DNA of 64,000 nt from Petaurus breviceps papuanus (taxonomy: Eukaryota > Chordata > Mammalia > Diprotodontia > Petauridae): NCBI GenBank assembly GCA_028583685.1, contig JAMXIF010000073.1, positions 5,969,718 through 6,033,717 on the forward strand. Reading direction: 5' to 3'. A program made the translations under genes and the position numbers. The notes beneath the pieces were generated by a model, which was given only the letters and a program-made list of their open reading frames with translations, searched no databases and was not told the DNA's origin. This document shows, one piece after another, positions 55,401 to 64,000 of the stretch (the first letter of the stretch is position 1; each line of letters starts with the position of its first letter).

Positions 55401-57269
55401 TATCTATTATATGAAAGAATGTGTCTAATCTAATTATCCCTAAATATATGTATTAATATATGATTCCTATACAAATATTAATTGACTAGACTGACTAAAT
55501 GTATAGTAACAAATAATTATAACACTAATAATCACTTTGGAATCACACTAACCTGAATAATACTTATTAGAATAAAGTAGGGGTACAATAAATCATTCTT
55601 CTCACTTTAAAATTATGATCCTGTGATATTCAACTCTATAGTGAGAAAAGAGTAATGCCTCAGTCATAGTTATGGCAGCAAAATAAAAAAAATTATTTTT
55701 CATCCAGATATTCTGAGACAGAACTGGACAGTACTCTACAATTTAGTTAATGTTTGTGTTAATTAACTGCAATGTGAAAACTTGGAAGGAGGTGTTTTTT
55801 ATCTGAATGCTTCATGGTGAACAAGTTAACATAAGAACTTTTTGGATTTCTGCTTTCCAGGTCCACCCCACTCTACCCAAACAGTTAGAATATGTTATGA
55901 AAAGCTTATAACTTGTAGCAAGACTGATATGAAATTGAGAGAATTTTATACCCTTGAGGCTAATGGAATGCTTTGGTAACCTGACGTAAATTTGGACTTT
56001 ATGCTGATTTAGCAGAATATGAAAAATTTGAGATGATTTCTCAAAATCATTGTCAAAGCTTTGAAAAAAGTGACTAAGAAGAAATGAAATTGCTGGATCA
56101 TTCTACTGCTTTTAGTGTTATTGGGTATTCTATTAAGCAAAAGGACATTAGCCTGTCTTTTCCTTTTTCCTTTCTATCCCTTAGGGGACACTTGTTTGTT
56201 AAAGTAACTGGCAACTAAGCCTGCAGAGAAATTGCATTTGGAAAGGTTAGGCCAGAAAATACAAGCTATACTTCGCTTAGGTCCTAGCCATAAGACAAGC
56301 TTACTTGCACCTGAATTATGTAGAGACTCTTTAATCAAGCTCCCAAATAATATTGCCTTTCTAAATCAGACCAAAATATTGAGGCCATACAGCCTGCATG
56401 CTTCAATGCCCTAAGCAACAGACAGGAAAATGACAAACAAGACCATAAACCTAAGGTTTCTGAGTAAAGACCTCTATCTCAATGGCTATCTGTGAACTAT
56501 TCATCAATTCTGTCCACATAGCACTTGGAGCAATGTTTAGTTAATATTATTTGGTATGACAGTGAAGATCAGATATCAACAAAATGTCTGGCAGTCTTTA
56601 ACCGCATATGGTTCATATCCCAATTAAAGGTAATTTCTTTAACATTGCTCTGATTTTATAGTCTCAAGCCTTCTGCAAAGGAAGCTAGAGCTTTGTGAAG
56701 ATAATAATTATCTGTGGAAATGGAAATAATCTGAGTGGGTTTTAATTGTCATGCTATTAAATAATACTCATTTTGCTAAATGATTTGCATTCTGATGAGG
56801 CTAGGAGACTTCAGAACTAGATCTCTGGCTTCTCCTCATTTCAATCCTTCCCAATGACTTATTTAATTAAATCACTTGAAATAACGCCTCTAGATTAATG
56901 AAAACTATTCATAGTTGTGGTTTTTCCTTTTCTTTCCTACCACCGGCTCCCACCCATTTTCAACCCAGGCTCAGAACTCAAGAAGAGAGGTTCTGAGGGT
57001 TAGTACATTGAGTACAAGAAGAGGGTTAATACATTGGAAGAACTGGGATAGACAATCAGAGGACAGAGGCTGGTGGGGACCAGAGAGAGGAGACAGGGGG
57101 AAAAAGGAAGCCACACAAAAAGAGAGCTTTGTCTAGAAAAATCAAGGACTTGTGAGTTTGGACCCATTTTCTCAGCAAATACTGTGGAAGTAAAGTTTCA
57201 TTATCCCTGTTGATGCTTTTGCAGCATTTGGGTAGAAAGTAGAATAGCAAAATAAATACTGATTCTGCC
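55401..57269. other. Repeat-poor stretch; possible conserved non-coding DNA at about 56640-56830
   Basis: No mobile element recognised over about 1.9 kb. 56640-56830 contains homeodomain/POU-like sites (TTTTAATTGTCATGC, TAAATGATTTGCATTCTGAT, GATAATAATTATCTG) and no decay signs. Short ORFs are not supported. Confidence 0.35.
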
Positions 57270-57310
57270 CATTTATTCAATTCAACTTGTCAACAGACAT
57301 TTATTAAAAG

Positions 57311-57533
57311 CCTTTGTTGTTGTTTAGTCATTTTTTGTTCTTGGCAGAGATACTGGAGTGGTTTGTTATTTCCTTCCCCAGTTCATTTCACTGGAGAAGA
57401 AACTGAGGCCGAGGGTTAAGTGACATGCCCAGGGTCACACACCTGGTGTCTGAGGTGGAATTTGAACTCAAGAAGAGGAGTCTTCCTGACTCTAGGCCTG
57501 GTGTTCTGTCCACTGGTCCATCGAGCAGCCCCT
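57311..57533 (-). repeat. SINE-A, antisense, at an antisense L2 3' end
   Basis: GTTGTTGTTTAGTCATTTTT, AGATACTGGAGTGGTTTGTT, GGTTAAGTGACATGCCCAGG and the end CCATCGAGCAGCCCC. It sits in an L2 antisense tail (TCAACAGACATTTATTAAAA at about 57291). Confidence 0.85.
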
Positions 57534-58605
57534 TATGACCTCAATGAAATATACCTATTACTAGGCAGCTTTATAGCATTAAAATGCAAGCAAGCAGGTT
57601 AGGAAATGCACCAAAGTAACGAAGAGTCGATTTGGCTTTGAGGGAGGGGATTTATTTACTACCATCCTGGTAAACTGACATCTCACTGGTGTGTGAGGGG
57701 GTACATTGTGAGAAATAGTGCCACCCACCAGTCTTCTGAAAAAGAGGTCAGCAGTGGCTTTGTGAAATATTTTGCTTTTTTTTTTTAATGTAAATTTCTG
57801 TTAAAAAATTCACTTTGGGGAGAAATGTTCCCCAAAGTGAGCTGAAACTCATTTCCTCATTCTAATAAATCACTTTATGCCTGTAATATAACCTCATACT
57901 TCATGAATTCAAAATCTCTGGATCATGCAAGATAAATCAGTGTTGACTTATAGATGTAAGACCTTCTCTGAGTTTTATTACTAACTTTAGGGTAATGCTA
58001 GAGAAACATTTTACTACACCTCAGTTTCTTCCCTGGGAAAATCCCAATTTTGCATTCCTAATAATGCTCTAGGAAGCTAAACAGAGGCTGCAAAGCTCTT
58101 TTCCAACATAAAATGCATTGTAAATAAAAATGACTGTGGTAATTTTGTTTTAGTTTCACTGGGTCACATCACTGGCCTTCCTTCACTTTGGGGACCCACT
58201 GAATTAAAGGCTTGATTCTGATTTGAATTCTAAGCAACCAAACGGGGAAGCCCAGTGAGTCAATAAGGAGAGCAGGGAAGTCAACTAAATCATTGCAATT
58301 TGAATTTCAGCTTTGCCACGTGAGATTGAAGTGGAATGAATTCACTCAGCATGAAATGCGTTGGGCTAGTGCAGACCCCGGCAATTTTAAAGTTCCCAAA
58401 CAGATGATAATACTAAAGTGAGCTGAAACCAGAAAATTTGCATTTCTCTGCATATATTGAGGGGGAGAGGGATATAGATCTGCATATATTGAGAGGCAAC
58501 TATTTGCTCCACTGTTCCCTGCATATCTTCTTGTTACTTGCAAAATTATAATGAAGACCCCATAGGAAAATGAAAACAAATATGATATTGTGGAAGGAAT
58601 TAGAG
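57534..58605. other. No recognised repeat; short perfect hairpin
   Basis: 57810-57821 (TCACTTTGGGGA) and 57829-57840 (TCCCCAAAGTGA) are perfect inverse complements around a 7-nt loop. The remainder, including a balanced block at 58140-58360, shows no element or gene. Confidence 0.4.
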
Positions 58606-58849
58606 GTGGTTGTTGTCAATTGTTTTTCAGTCATGTGTGACTCTTCATGACCCCATTTGGGGTTTTCTTGGCAAAGACACTAAAGCAGTTTGCCATTTCC
58701 TTCTCCAGCTCATTGTACAGATGAGGAACTAAGGCTAGAAGGACTTACTTGGTATACAGCTAGTGTCTGAGGCCAGATTTGAATTCAGGAAGAGGAATCT
58801 TTCTAACTTGAGGCCTGGTACTCTATTCACTGGACCATCCAGCTGCCCC
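58606..58849 (-). repeat. SINE-A, antisense, splitting a MIR-type SINE
   Basis: TTTTTCAGTCATGTGTGACT, CATGACCCCATTTGGGGTTT and CCATCCAGCTGCCCC. GGA(A/G)TTAGAGG on both sides is a likely target-site duplication. The split MIR-type SINE resumes at 58850 (GGTTCAAATCCCACCTCTTC, to about 58960). Confidence 0.85.
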
Positions 58850-58979
58850 GAGGAGTTAGAGGACGTTGGTTCAAATCCCACCTCTTCTGCTAAGGTTGCT
58901 ATCACCTTAAGTGAGTTATTTAAATTCTCTGTCCCTCAGTTTCTTCTCAGTTAAAAATGAAGGAGGCGGAGAGAAAGGG

Positions 58980-59215
58980 AGAGGAAAAGAATGAACATTT
59001 ATTAAGCACCTACTGTTTGCCAGGCACTGGGCTAACCATGTTAGAAATATTATCACATTTGATTGAGGTGGAGTGGAAGATTTCTGAGGTATCTTTAAGG
59101 TCAAAATTATAGAATCATTATCATTTTGAGCCATTTAGTATAATCTCTCTTTTAAATGATGAGGAAACTGAGGCCCAAGGATTTTAAATGATTTGTCCTG
59201 ATCTTCTGTGAAACT
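58980..59215 (-). repeat. MIR-type fragments, antisense
   Basis: 58985-59060 has ATTTATTAAGCACCTACTGT and GCCAGGCACTGGGCTAA. 59120-59215 has ATGATGAGGAAACTGAGGCC. Confidence 0.7.
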
Positions 59216-59389
59216 TTATCCAGGAAGTAACAAAAAGATCACCTTCTTCCATTTTCCACAAGCTCCCTTAAAATCTTTGCACATAACCTAAGGCTCTGTC
59301 TTAGCTCTCCTGGTAACAAATTAACAGGAGTGATATATTTCAGGCAGGTTGGTATTACTACTGCTTTTAGATATGATCACCAGCATTCA

Positions 59390-59830
59390 GCTATGAATAA
59401 GGACTTTGTAAAGAGGGATTCCAGAGAGAACACGAGATTTTCCTTCTAATCTGATGGACCAATACAAGAGCAGAGTTTATGGCTGCATATTTCAAACCTT
59501 GATCAGCTGGAAAGCCTGAGTCTCGGCACAAACATAAACACAGGTCATAAATTAGCCACAAATAGGGCGCTACACCGTTCAGAACCGTGGGCCCCTGCAG
59601 AAATTTACAAGCTGTTTGCGGAGGCTCCGCGACTAATGGTTGTATAAAATATTCCAGCCAACTAGTAAAGTAAGTATTCTGAATGATTGAAAAGTACTGT
59701 AGCTGACTGCTCTGATTAACGATGGGTAAATTACTGTTAATGCTTGTAATAAATGTCACAGACTGTATTTCATTGAACCGCATCAGAGGTACGGTATGGG
59801 CTCCATTCATTTAGAAGTTGAGAAAGAAAC
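59390..59830. other. Candidate conserved non-coding element
   Basis: 440 bp without recognised repeats and with several retained CpGs (AATAGGGCGCTACACCG, GTTTGCGGAGGCTCCGCGAC, GTACGGTATGGG), GATTAACGATGGG and TAATGGTTG motifs, in an otherwise AT-rich repeat field. Retained CpGs and clean composition are typical of constrained enhancers. The minus-strand ORF (59391-59810, 139 codons) has no domain. Conservation cannot be tested here. Confidence 0.4.
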
Positions 59831-60374
59831 AATGACCAATTAATCACTGAGAATTTTGAGATGCTGCCTCAAATTTGTAATGAAAACAAGGAGCTGCCTT
59901 GGAGATGCTGCAAAGGGAAGCCAACCATGCCCTCTTCCCTGCTCTGCACTAGCCTTGAGTGGCATTTCCATTAGCTGTTTGGGGATGCTTTTTTCAGAGG
60001 CTGAAATACCTGACCTTTCAATGCTAGTCTCTCACAATCACTCAGCATTTGGGGTTGCCTTGACCATTGATGGTCTTTTTAAATCCCCTTCAGGAAACCT
60101 TCTGAACTTCAGATGGTACCACATGTGTGTTCATATGGTCAGCCATAGGGGGATGCCAATATTTAGAGTACTAACCTTACACATTATCTCATTTAATAAG
60201 AGAGGCTGCATGGAGTCATAGAAGGAAATATTCAAGCCAGAGTTAGGGTTTGAATCCATACTTTGTCACAGTGATCCTGACAACAATGATACCAGTCACA
60301 ATGATCTTTTTTGTTTGTTTTTTTTTAACCAAAATGCAAAATATTTTGCAAACCCACTGCTAACTTCCTCATTG
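59831..60374. other. No recognised feature, MIR-like scrap near 60180
   Basis: A 121-codon ORF (59856-60221) has no domain. ACACATTATCTCATTTAATA near 60180 is MIR-like. Confidence 0.35.
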
Positions 60375-60905
60375 GCAGCAGTTAGAGTGATGAGTCTAAA
60401 GCCTGGAAAGACTTGAGTACAAACCTACCTTCAGACACTTGGCTAGTTTTGTGACCCTTAACCATGCCCATGTTCAAGTCAGTTAACCATGCTCTTTCTC
60501 AGTTTGCTTACCTGGAAATAAGAATAATAATAGTGCCTACCTCCTTATGTAATAAGAATAAAATGAAAAGTAAATAAATTTAAAAGAATAAAATCAGATA
60601 ATATTTGCAAAACACTTCATAAGCCTCAAAACAGAGGCAGTTAGGTGACTTGGGCCTAGAGTCAGGAAGAACTGAGCTCAAATCCAGCCTCAGATGCTTA
60701 TTAGCTGGGTGCTCCTGGGCAAATCAGTTAACTTCTGTTTGCCTTAGTGCACTGGAGAAAGAAATGTCAAACTATTCCAGTATCTTTGCCAAATTCCATG
60801 GACAATTTGGCATGCTATGGACCACAGGGTCAAGAGGAGTCAAACACGACTGAACAAAAACAAACCTTAAGACATAAATGCTAGTAATTATTATTATCTT
60901 GAAGG
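60375..60905 (+). repeat. CORE-SINE interrupted by SINE-A
   Basis: Left part: AGCAGTTAGAGTGATGAGTC, CAGACACTTGGCTAGTTTTG, AATAATAGTGCCTACCTCCT and TATTTGCAAAACACTTCATA. It resumes after the SINE-A with AAGACATAAATGCTAGTAAT. Confidence 0.8.
60636..60867 (+). repeat. SINE-A
   Basis: GAGGCAGTTAGGTGACTTGG, CCTAGAGTCAGGAAGAACTG, AACTATTCCAGTATCTTTGC, GGTCAAGAGGAGTCAAACAC and GACTGAACAAAAACAAAC. Confidence 0.85.
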
Positions 60906-61992
60906 AGCCACATAATGTCTCAACTCCAGTTTCCTCAATGCATAATAATATTTGTACCACCTAATCCAGAAGGTTTATTGATAGTGTGCATAAGTGCTAC
61001 ATAATTGCCTCATATAAACTCTATGTTTAAGTAATATAAACATTTCTGCCTCAGTATTTTTTTTGTCTGCACCTGTGATTTTATTGGCACAGGAAGTTCT
61101 ACAGTGAGAAAATTTCTGTATCCAGTACAAATGACCTGTGCTTAAAACAGTCAGATTCCCCACTCAAACCATGGTAAACTGTTACGATATCAAGGGGAAG
61201 ATACAACTACAAACTATGAGGTTAAATAAATAATTAATGAAGAAACAAACAAAAGAAAAAGGTGACACAAAGAAAACTTTCAATTATGCTTTGCTAACTT
61301 TAACATAAATATATCCTAAAAGCAAAGTATACCTAACGAGTTCCATAGTTTGTTTGTTTTTTATACAAGACTTTTTCTTGTTGTATTTTTGGTTTTTTGT
61401 GGGGTATTTTTCATATATTGACATGTTTTTTATTTGATGAAGTTCACAATAATTGTTTTTAATTAAGAGAAATAATGACCACAAAAGGGAGGTTTTAGGT
61501 CTTTTCAAACGTCATAATAAATTATTTTTAATTAAAATATACCTTTCTAAACCAAAGAGATCAATACTTTTTTCATTCATGGTAAAGCAGCATGTAGTAC
61601 TTGCTTCAAATTTCCCCCTAAGCCTTATGCCTGGTCTAATGATGACATTTCAGACTACCCCAAAGGGAGACCTGACAGCAACTAGTCTGACAGTCGATAC
61701 ATTAGCTCAGCATCAAGTCTGGGTATGAGTACATGCAGGTCCCCGATGTATGAAAGGAGAAGGGATTTTTATATTATTTTGGTTGTTCACTTGTTTTATT
61801 CATTATCTTTATTCTTTCTGGGAAGAAGTAGGAATTTGGGGCGAGGGGACAAAAGTGGCTTGACTGATATTGAAAAATTGCATCTCCAAACCATGGACCA
61901 AATCAGCCTATTTTACTATTCTGGAATTTTGTGGCACTTAGTTCTCTCTCAACAAAGAACCAGAAATGTGACTATATAGATTTTGGTTTTGA
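60906..61992. other. No recognised feature
   Basis: AT-rich sequence of about 1.1 kb. T-rich runs near 61350-61450; no gene or repeat recognised. Confidence 0.35.
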
Positions 61993-62008
61993 TAGGAAAA
62001 TATTTCTT

Positions 62009-62192
62009 TAAAAAAAATGTGTGTGTGTATGTGTATTGCTTTTTGGAGGGGGGAAAGCAGGGCAATTGAGGTTAAGTGACTTGCCCAAGGTCACATGGCT
62101 ACTAAGTGTTAAGTGTCTGAGGTCGGATTTGAACTCAGGTCCTCTTGACCCCAGAGCCTGTGCTTTATTCACTGTGCCACCTAGCCACCCCC
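62009..62192 (-). repeat. SINE-B, antisense, with perfect target-site duplication
   Basis: GGAGGGGGGAAAGCAGGGCA, GGTTAAGTGACTTGCCCAAG and the end CCACCTAGCCACCCCC. A 16-bp duplication, TAGGAAAATATTTCTT, lies at 61993-62008 and 62193-62208. The 3' tail includes a short (CA)n-type run before the A-tail. Confidence 0.93.
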
Positions 62193-62427
62193 TAGGAAAA
62201 TATTTCTTGGCATTGTCATAGACTTCTCTATACAAGGAGAGAAATGAACTAGATATTTTAGGGTATAGGGGAAGAGGGGAAAACAAGGAAAATACTCACA
62301 CATGTTAACTTGTCAAATAATTGATGAAGTATCCCATTCTGAAAATCCTCTTATCAGGAGTTCTTAACTTTGGGGGTCTTGTTATAGGTAGATGGGTAGA
62401 CAGACAGATAAGTAGGAGATAGATTTT

Positions 62428-62675
62428 TGTTATTGTTCAGTTGTTTTTCAGTCATATCTGACTCTCTATGACCCCATTTGGGGTTTTCCTTGGCAGTATA
62501 CTGGAATGGTTTGCCATTTCCTTCTCCAGCTTATTTTGTAGATGAGGAAACTGAGACAAATAGGGTTAAGTGACTTTTCCAGAGTCACACATCTAGTAGG
62601 TGTCTGAGGTCAAATTTGAACTCAGGTCCTCTTGACTCCAGGGTCGGCACTATATCCACTGTGCCACTCAGCTGT
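62428..62675 (-). repeat. SINE-A, antisense
   Basis: GTTATTGTTCAGTTGTTTTT, CTATGACCCCATTTGGGGTT, ACAAATAGGGTTAAGTGACT and CACTGTGCCACTCAGCTG. A short GATA-like run lies just before it. Confidence 0.9.
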
Positions 62676-62689
62676 GGATACAAAAAAAA

Positions 62690-63013
62690 GGGGAAAGACT
62701 CTAGGTTCCTGCACTCTCTCTGGCTTTCCCCCATGCCAGGAATGATCCCTCTCCTCCACTCTAACTACTGACCTCCCTGGTTTCCTTTAAGTCCCAACTA
62801 AAATCCTACCTTCTACAACCACTATTAATTCCAGTGTCTGCCTCTGCTAATGATTTCCCATTTACTTGTGCATGACTATACACACATATATGTTGTCTCC
62901 CCCATTGGACTGTGAGCTCTTGGAGGACAGGGATTTTATTTTGTCTCTCTTTGTATTCTCAGTATTTAGCACAGTGTCTGGCACTGTAAAAATTTAATAA
63001 ATGTTGATTGATT
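62690..63013 (+). repeat. L2 3' end, long
   Basis: The sequence begins in the ORF2 end/3' UTR (CTGGCTTTCCCCCATGCCAGG, TCCTACCTTCTACAACCACT) and runs to ATTGGACTGTGAGCTCTTGG, CAGTATTTAGCACAGTGTCT and TTAATAAATGTTGATTGATTG. Confidence 0.9.
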
Positions 63014-63028
63014 GAAAAGATAGTTCCT

Positions 63029-63342
63029 TTGGGGCGGCCAGGTAGCACAGCGAGGAAGAGCACCGGTTCCAGTGTTGGGATGACCTGGAGATCGAATCCC
63101 GGGCTCAGACACTTAGCACCCACCCAGAAACACCTGGCCGTGTAACCTTGAGCAAGTTACTTAACCCCAATTGCTTAGGGGCGGCCAGGTGGCTCAGAGA
63201 GTAAGAGTACCGGCTCCAGTGTCGGGACAACCTGGAGATCGAATCCCGGGCTCAGATACTCAGCACCACACCCAGCAATAACTGTCCATGTAACCTTGAG
63301 CAAGTGACTTAACCCTGATTGCTTAAAAAAAAAAAAAGAAAA
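63029..63342 (+). repeat. Dimeric SINE-C (two head-to-tail monomers, one target-site duplication)
   Basis: Monomer 1 (63031-63177) and monomer 2 (63178-63323) both begin GGGGCGGCCAGGT and end ATTGCTTA. Both carry the box-B-like GGAGATCGAATCCCGGGCTC. Only the second has an A-tail. One 15-bp duplication, GAAAAGATAGTTCCT, flanks the pair (63014-63028 and 63343-63357). Confidence 0.9.
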
Positions 63343-64000
63343 GAAAAGATAGTTCCTGTTCTCAAGGAGCTCAGAGTTTAATGGAGGAAAAAAAATGCAA
63401 ACAACTATATGCATACATATGATAAATTAGAAATAATCAACACAAGGAAGACTCTAGAATTAAAAGGAATCAAGAAAGACTCGTCCTGTAGGTGAGATTT
63501 TAGTTGAGACTTAAAGGAAACCAGGAGACAAAGAAGAAAACAGAGAGCATTTGGGGCCAATGTTGGAAGATGGAGAATCTTGTTTAGAAAATAGGTAGGA
63601 GGCCAGTGTCACTGGAATGCCCAATATTGAGAGGTGAAAGGGTATGAGGTAAAAGGAAACTGGAAAGCTGAAGGGAGGAGCACAGGCTATATATAACCTG
63701 GAGGTAATAGGGAGCCAATGAAGTTTATTGATTAGAGGGGTGACATGGTGACCTGTGCTTAAAGATTACTTTGACAGCAAAACAGAGAGTGGACTGGAGT
63801 GGGAGTAAACTAGTAGCAGGGAGACCAACCAATATTGTTTAGTCATGAACTGATGAGGGTCTAATACCAGAATGATGCAATGTCAAAGAAAAAGAAGGGC
63901 AAGTACCCAAAGGATGTCAGGTAAAATCCAAAGACCTTAGGAACAGATTAGAGATGGGTGGTGGGGGAGACAGTGAGGAGTTAAGGAAAACACCTAGGTT
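63343..64000 (-). mobile_element. L2 LINE, 3' half, antisense, running off the window
   Basis: AGTTCCTGTTCTCAAGGAGC, AGGAGCACAGGCTATATATA, GGTAATAGGGAGCCAATGAA, GGGGTGACATGGTGACCTG and GACTGGAGTGGGAGTAAACT follow the antisense L2 RT region. Frames broken; continues past 64000. Confidence 0.85.

Noticed and set aside
59391-59810. 139-codon minus-strand ORF over the candidate conserved element
   Set aside because: The composition suits regulatory DNA better; no protein similarity recognised.
63060-63290. tRNA-like box A/box B signals
   Set aside because: They belong to the heads of SINE copies; no complete cloverleaf, so no tRNA gene is called anywhere in the window.

Overview
The window looks like gene-poor marsupial nuclear DNA. 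No host gene with a supportable coding structure is present. The identification rests on the repeats: dense tRNA-derived CORE-SINEs of the kind that fill marsupial genomes, an RTE-mobilised SINE, many L2 3' ends, marsupial-type L1 copies and a half-L1 (HAL1) element. The species cannot be fixed by eye. Repeat names come from remembered consensus sequences, not a database search, so family is firmer than subfamily. I use three working SINE labels: A (long, ending in an AACAACAA-like tail), B (ending in a CCTTCCCCCCTCC-like block) and C (GC-rich, ending in AATTGCTTA plus A-tail). 'MIR-type' covers older CORE-SINEs.

Layout: 1-2.3 kb holds SINEs and an antisense LTR. 2.35-5.1 kb is a full-length half-L1 with target-site duplications and an open ORF1, interrupted by a SINE-C. 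5.4-7 kb holds L2 tails, an RTE-SINE and a GATA/GACA array containing a 10-N gap. 9-12.3 kb has two LTR-like units and an antisense L1 piece. 13.6-17.3 kb has antisense L2, L1 pieces and nested SINEs. 22.8-23.9 kb is a retrocopy of an unidentified transcript. 25.3-27.6 kb contains nested SINEs and a cofilin-1 (CFL1) processed pseudogene. 29.9-31.8 kb is an antisense L2 split by an L1 3' fragment. 32.1-33.5 kb carries a 267-bp inverted repeat. 36.4-36.7 kb is a probable Y-box protein pseudogene. 42.3-42.9 kb is a solo LTR. 44.3-52.4 kb is an L2 split by a nearly full-length antisense L1. 52.4-53.1 kb is an unusual LTR fossil with a palindrome centred on its primer-binding site. 57-64 kb holds more SINEs, candidate conserved non-coding DNA, a dimeric SINE-C and antisense L2.

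Nothing here forms an operon or pathway. The interesting content is insertion history: nested insertions with readable target-site duplications, a possible SINE-mediated 3' transduction inside an L1, a dimeric SINE and an aberrant reverse-transcription product. CpG-bearing stretches free of recognised repeats (near 13.0, 35.1, 40.5, 56.7 and 59.6 kb) are the best candidates for host regulatory DNA.
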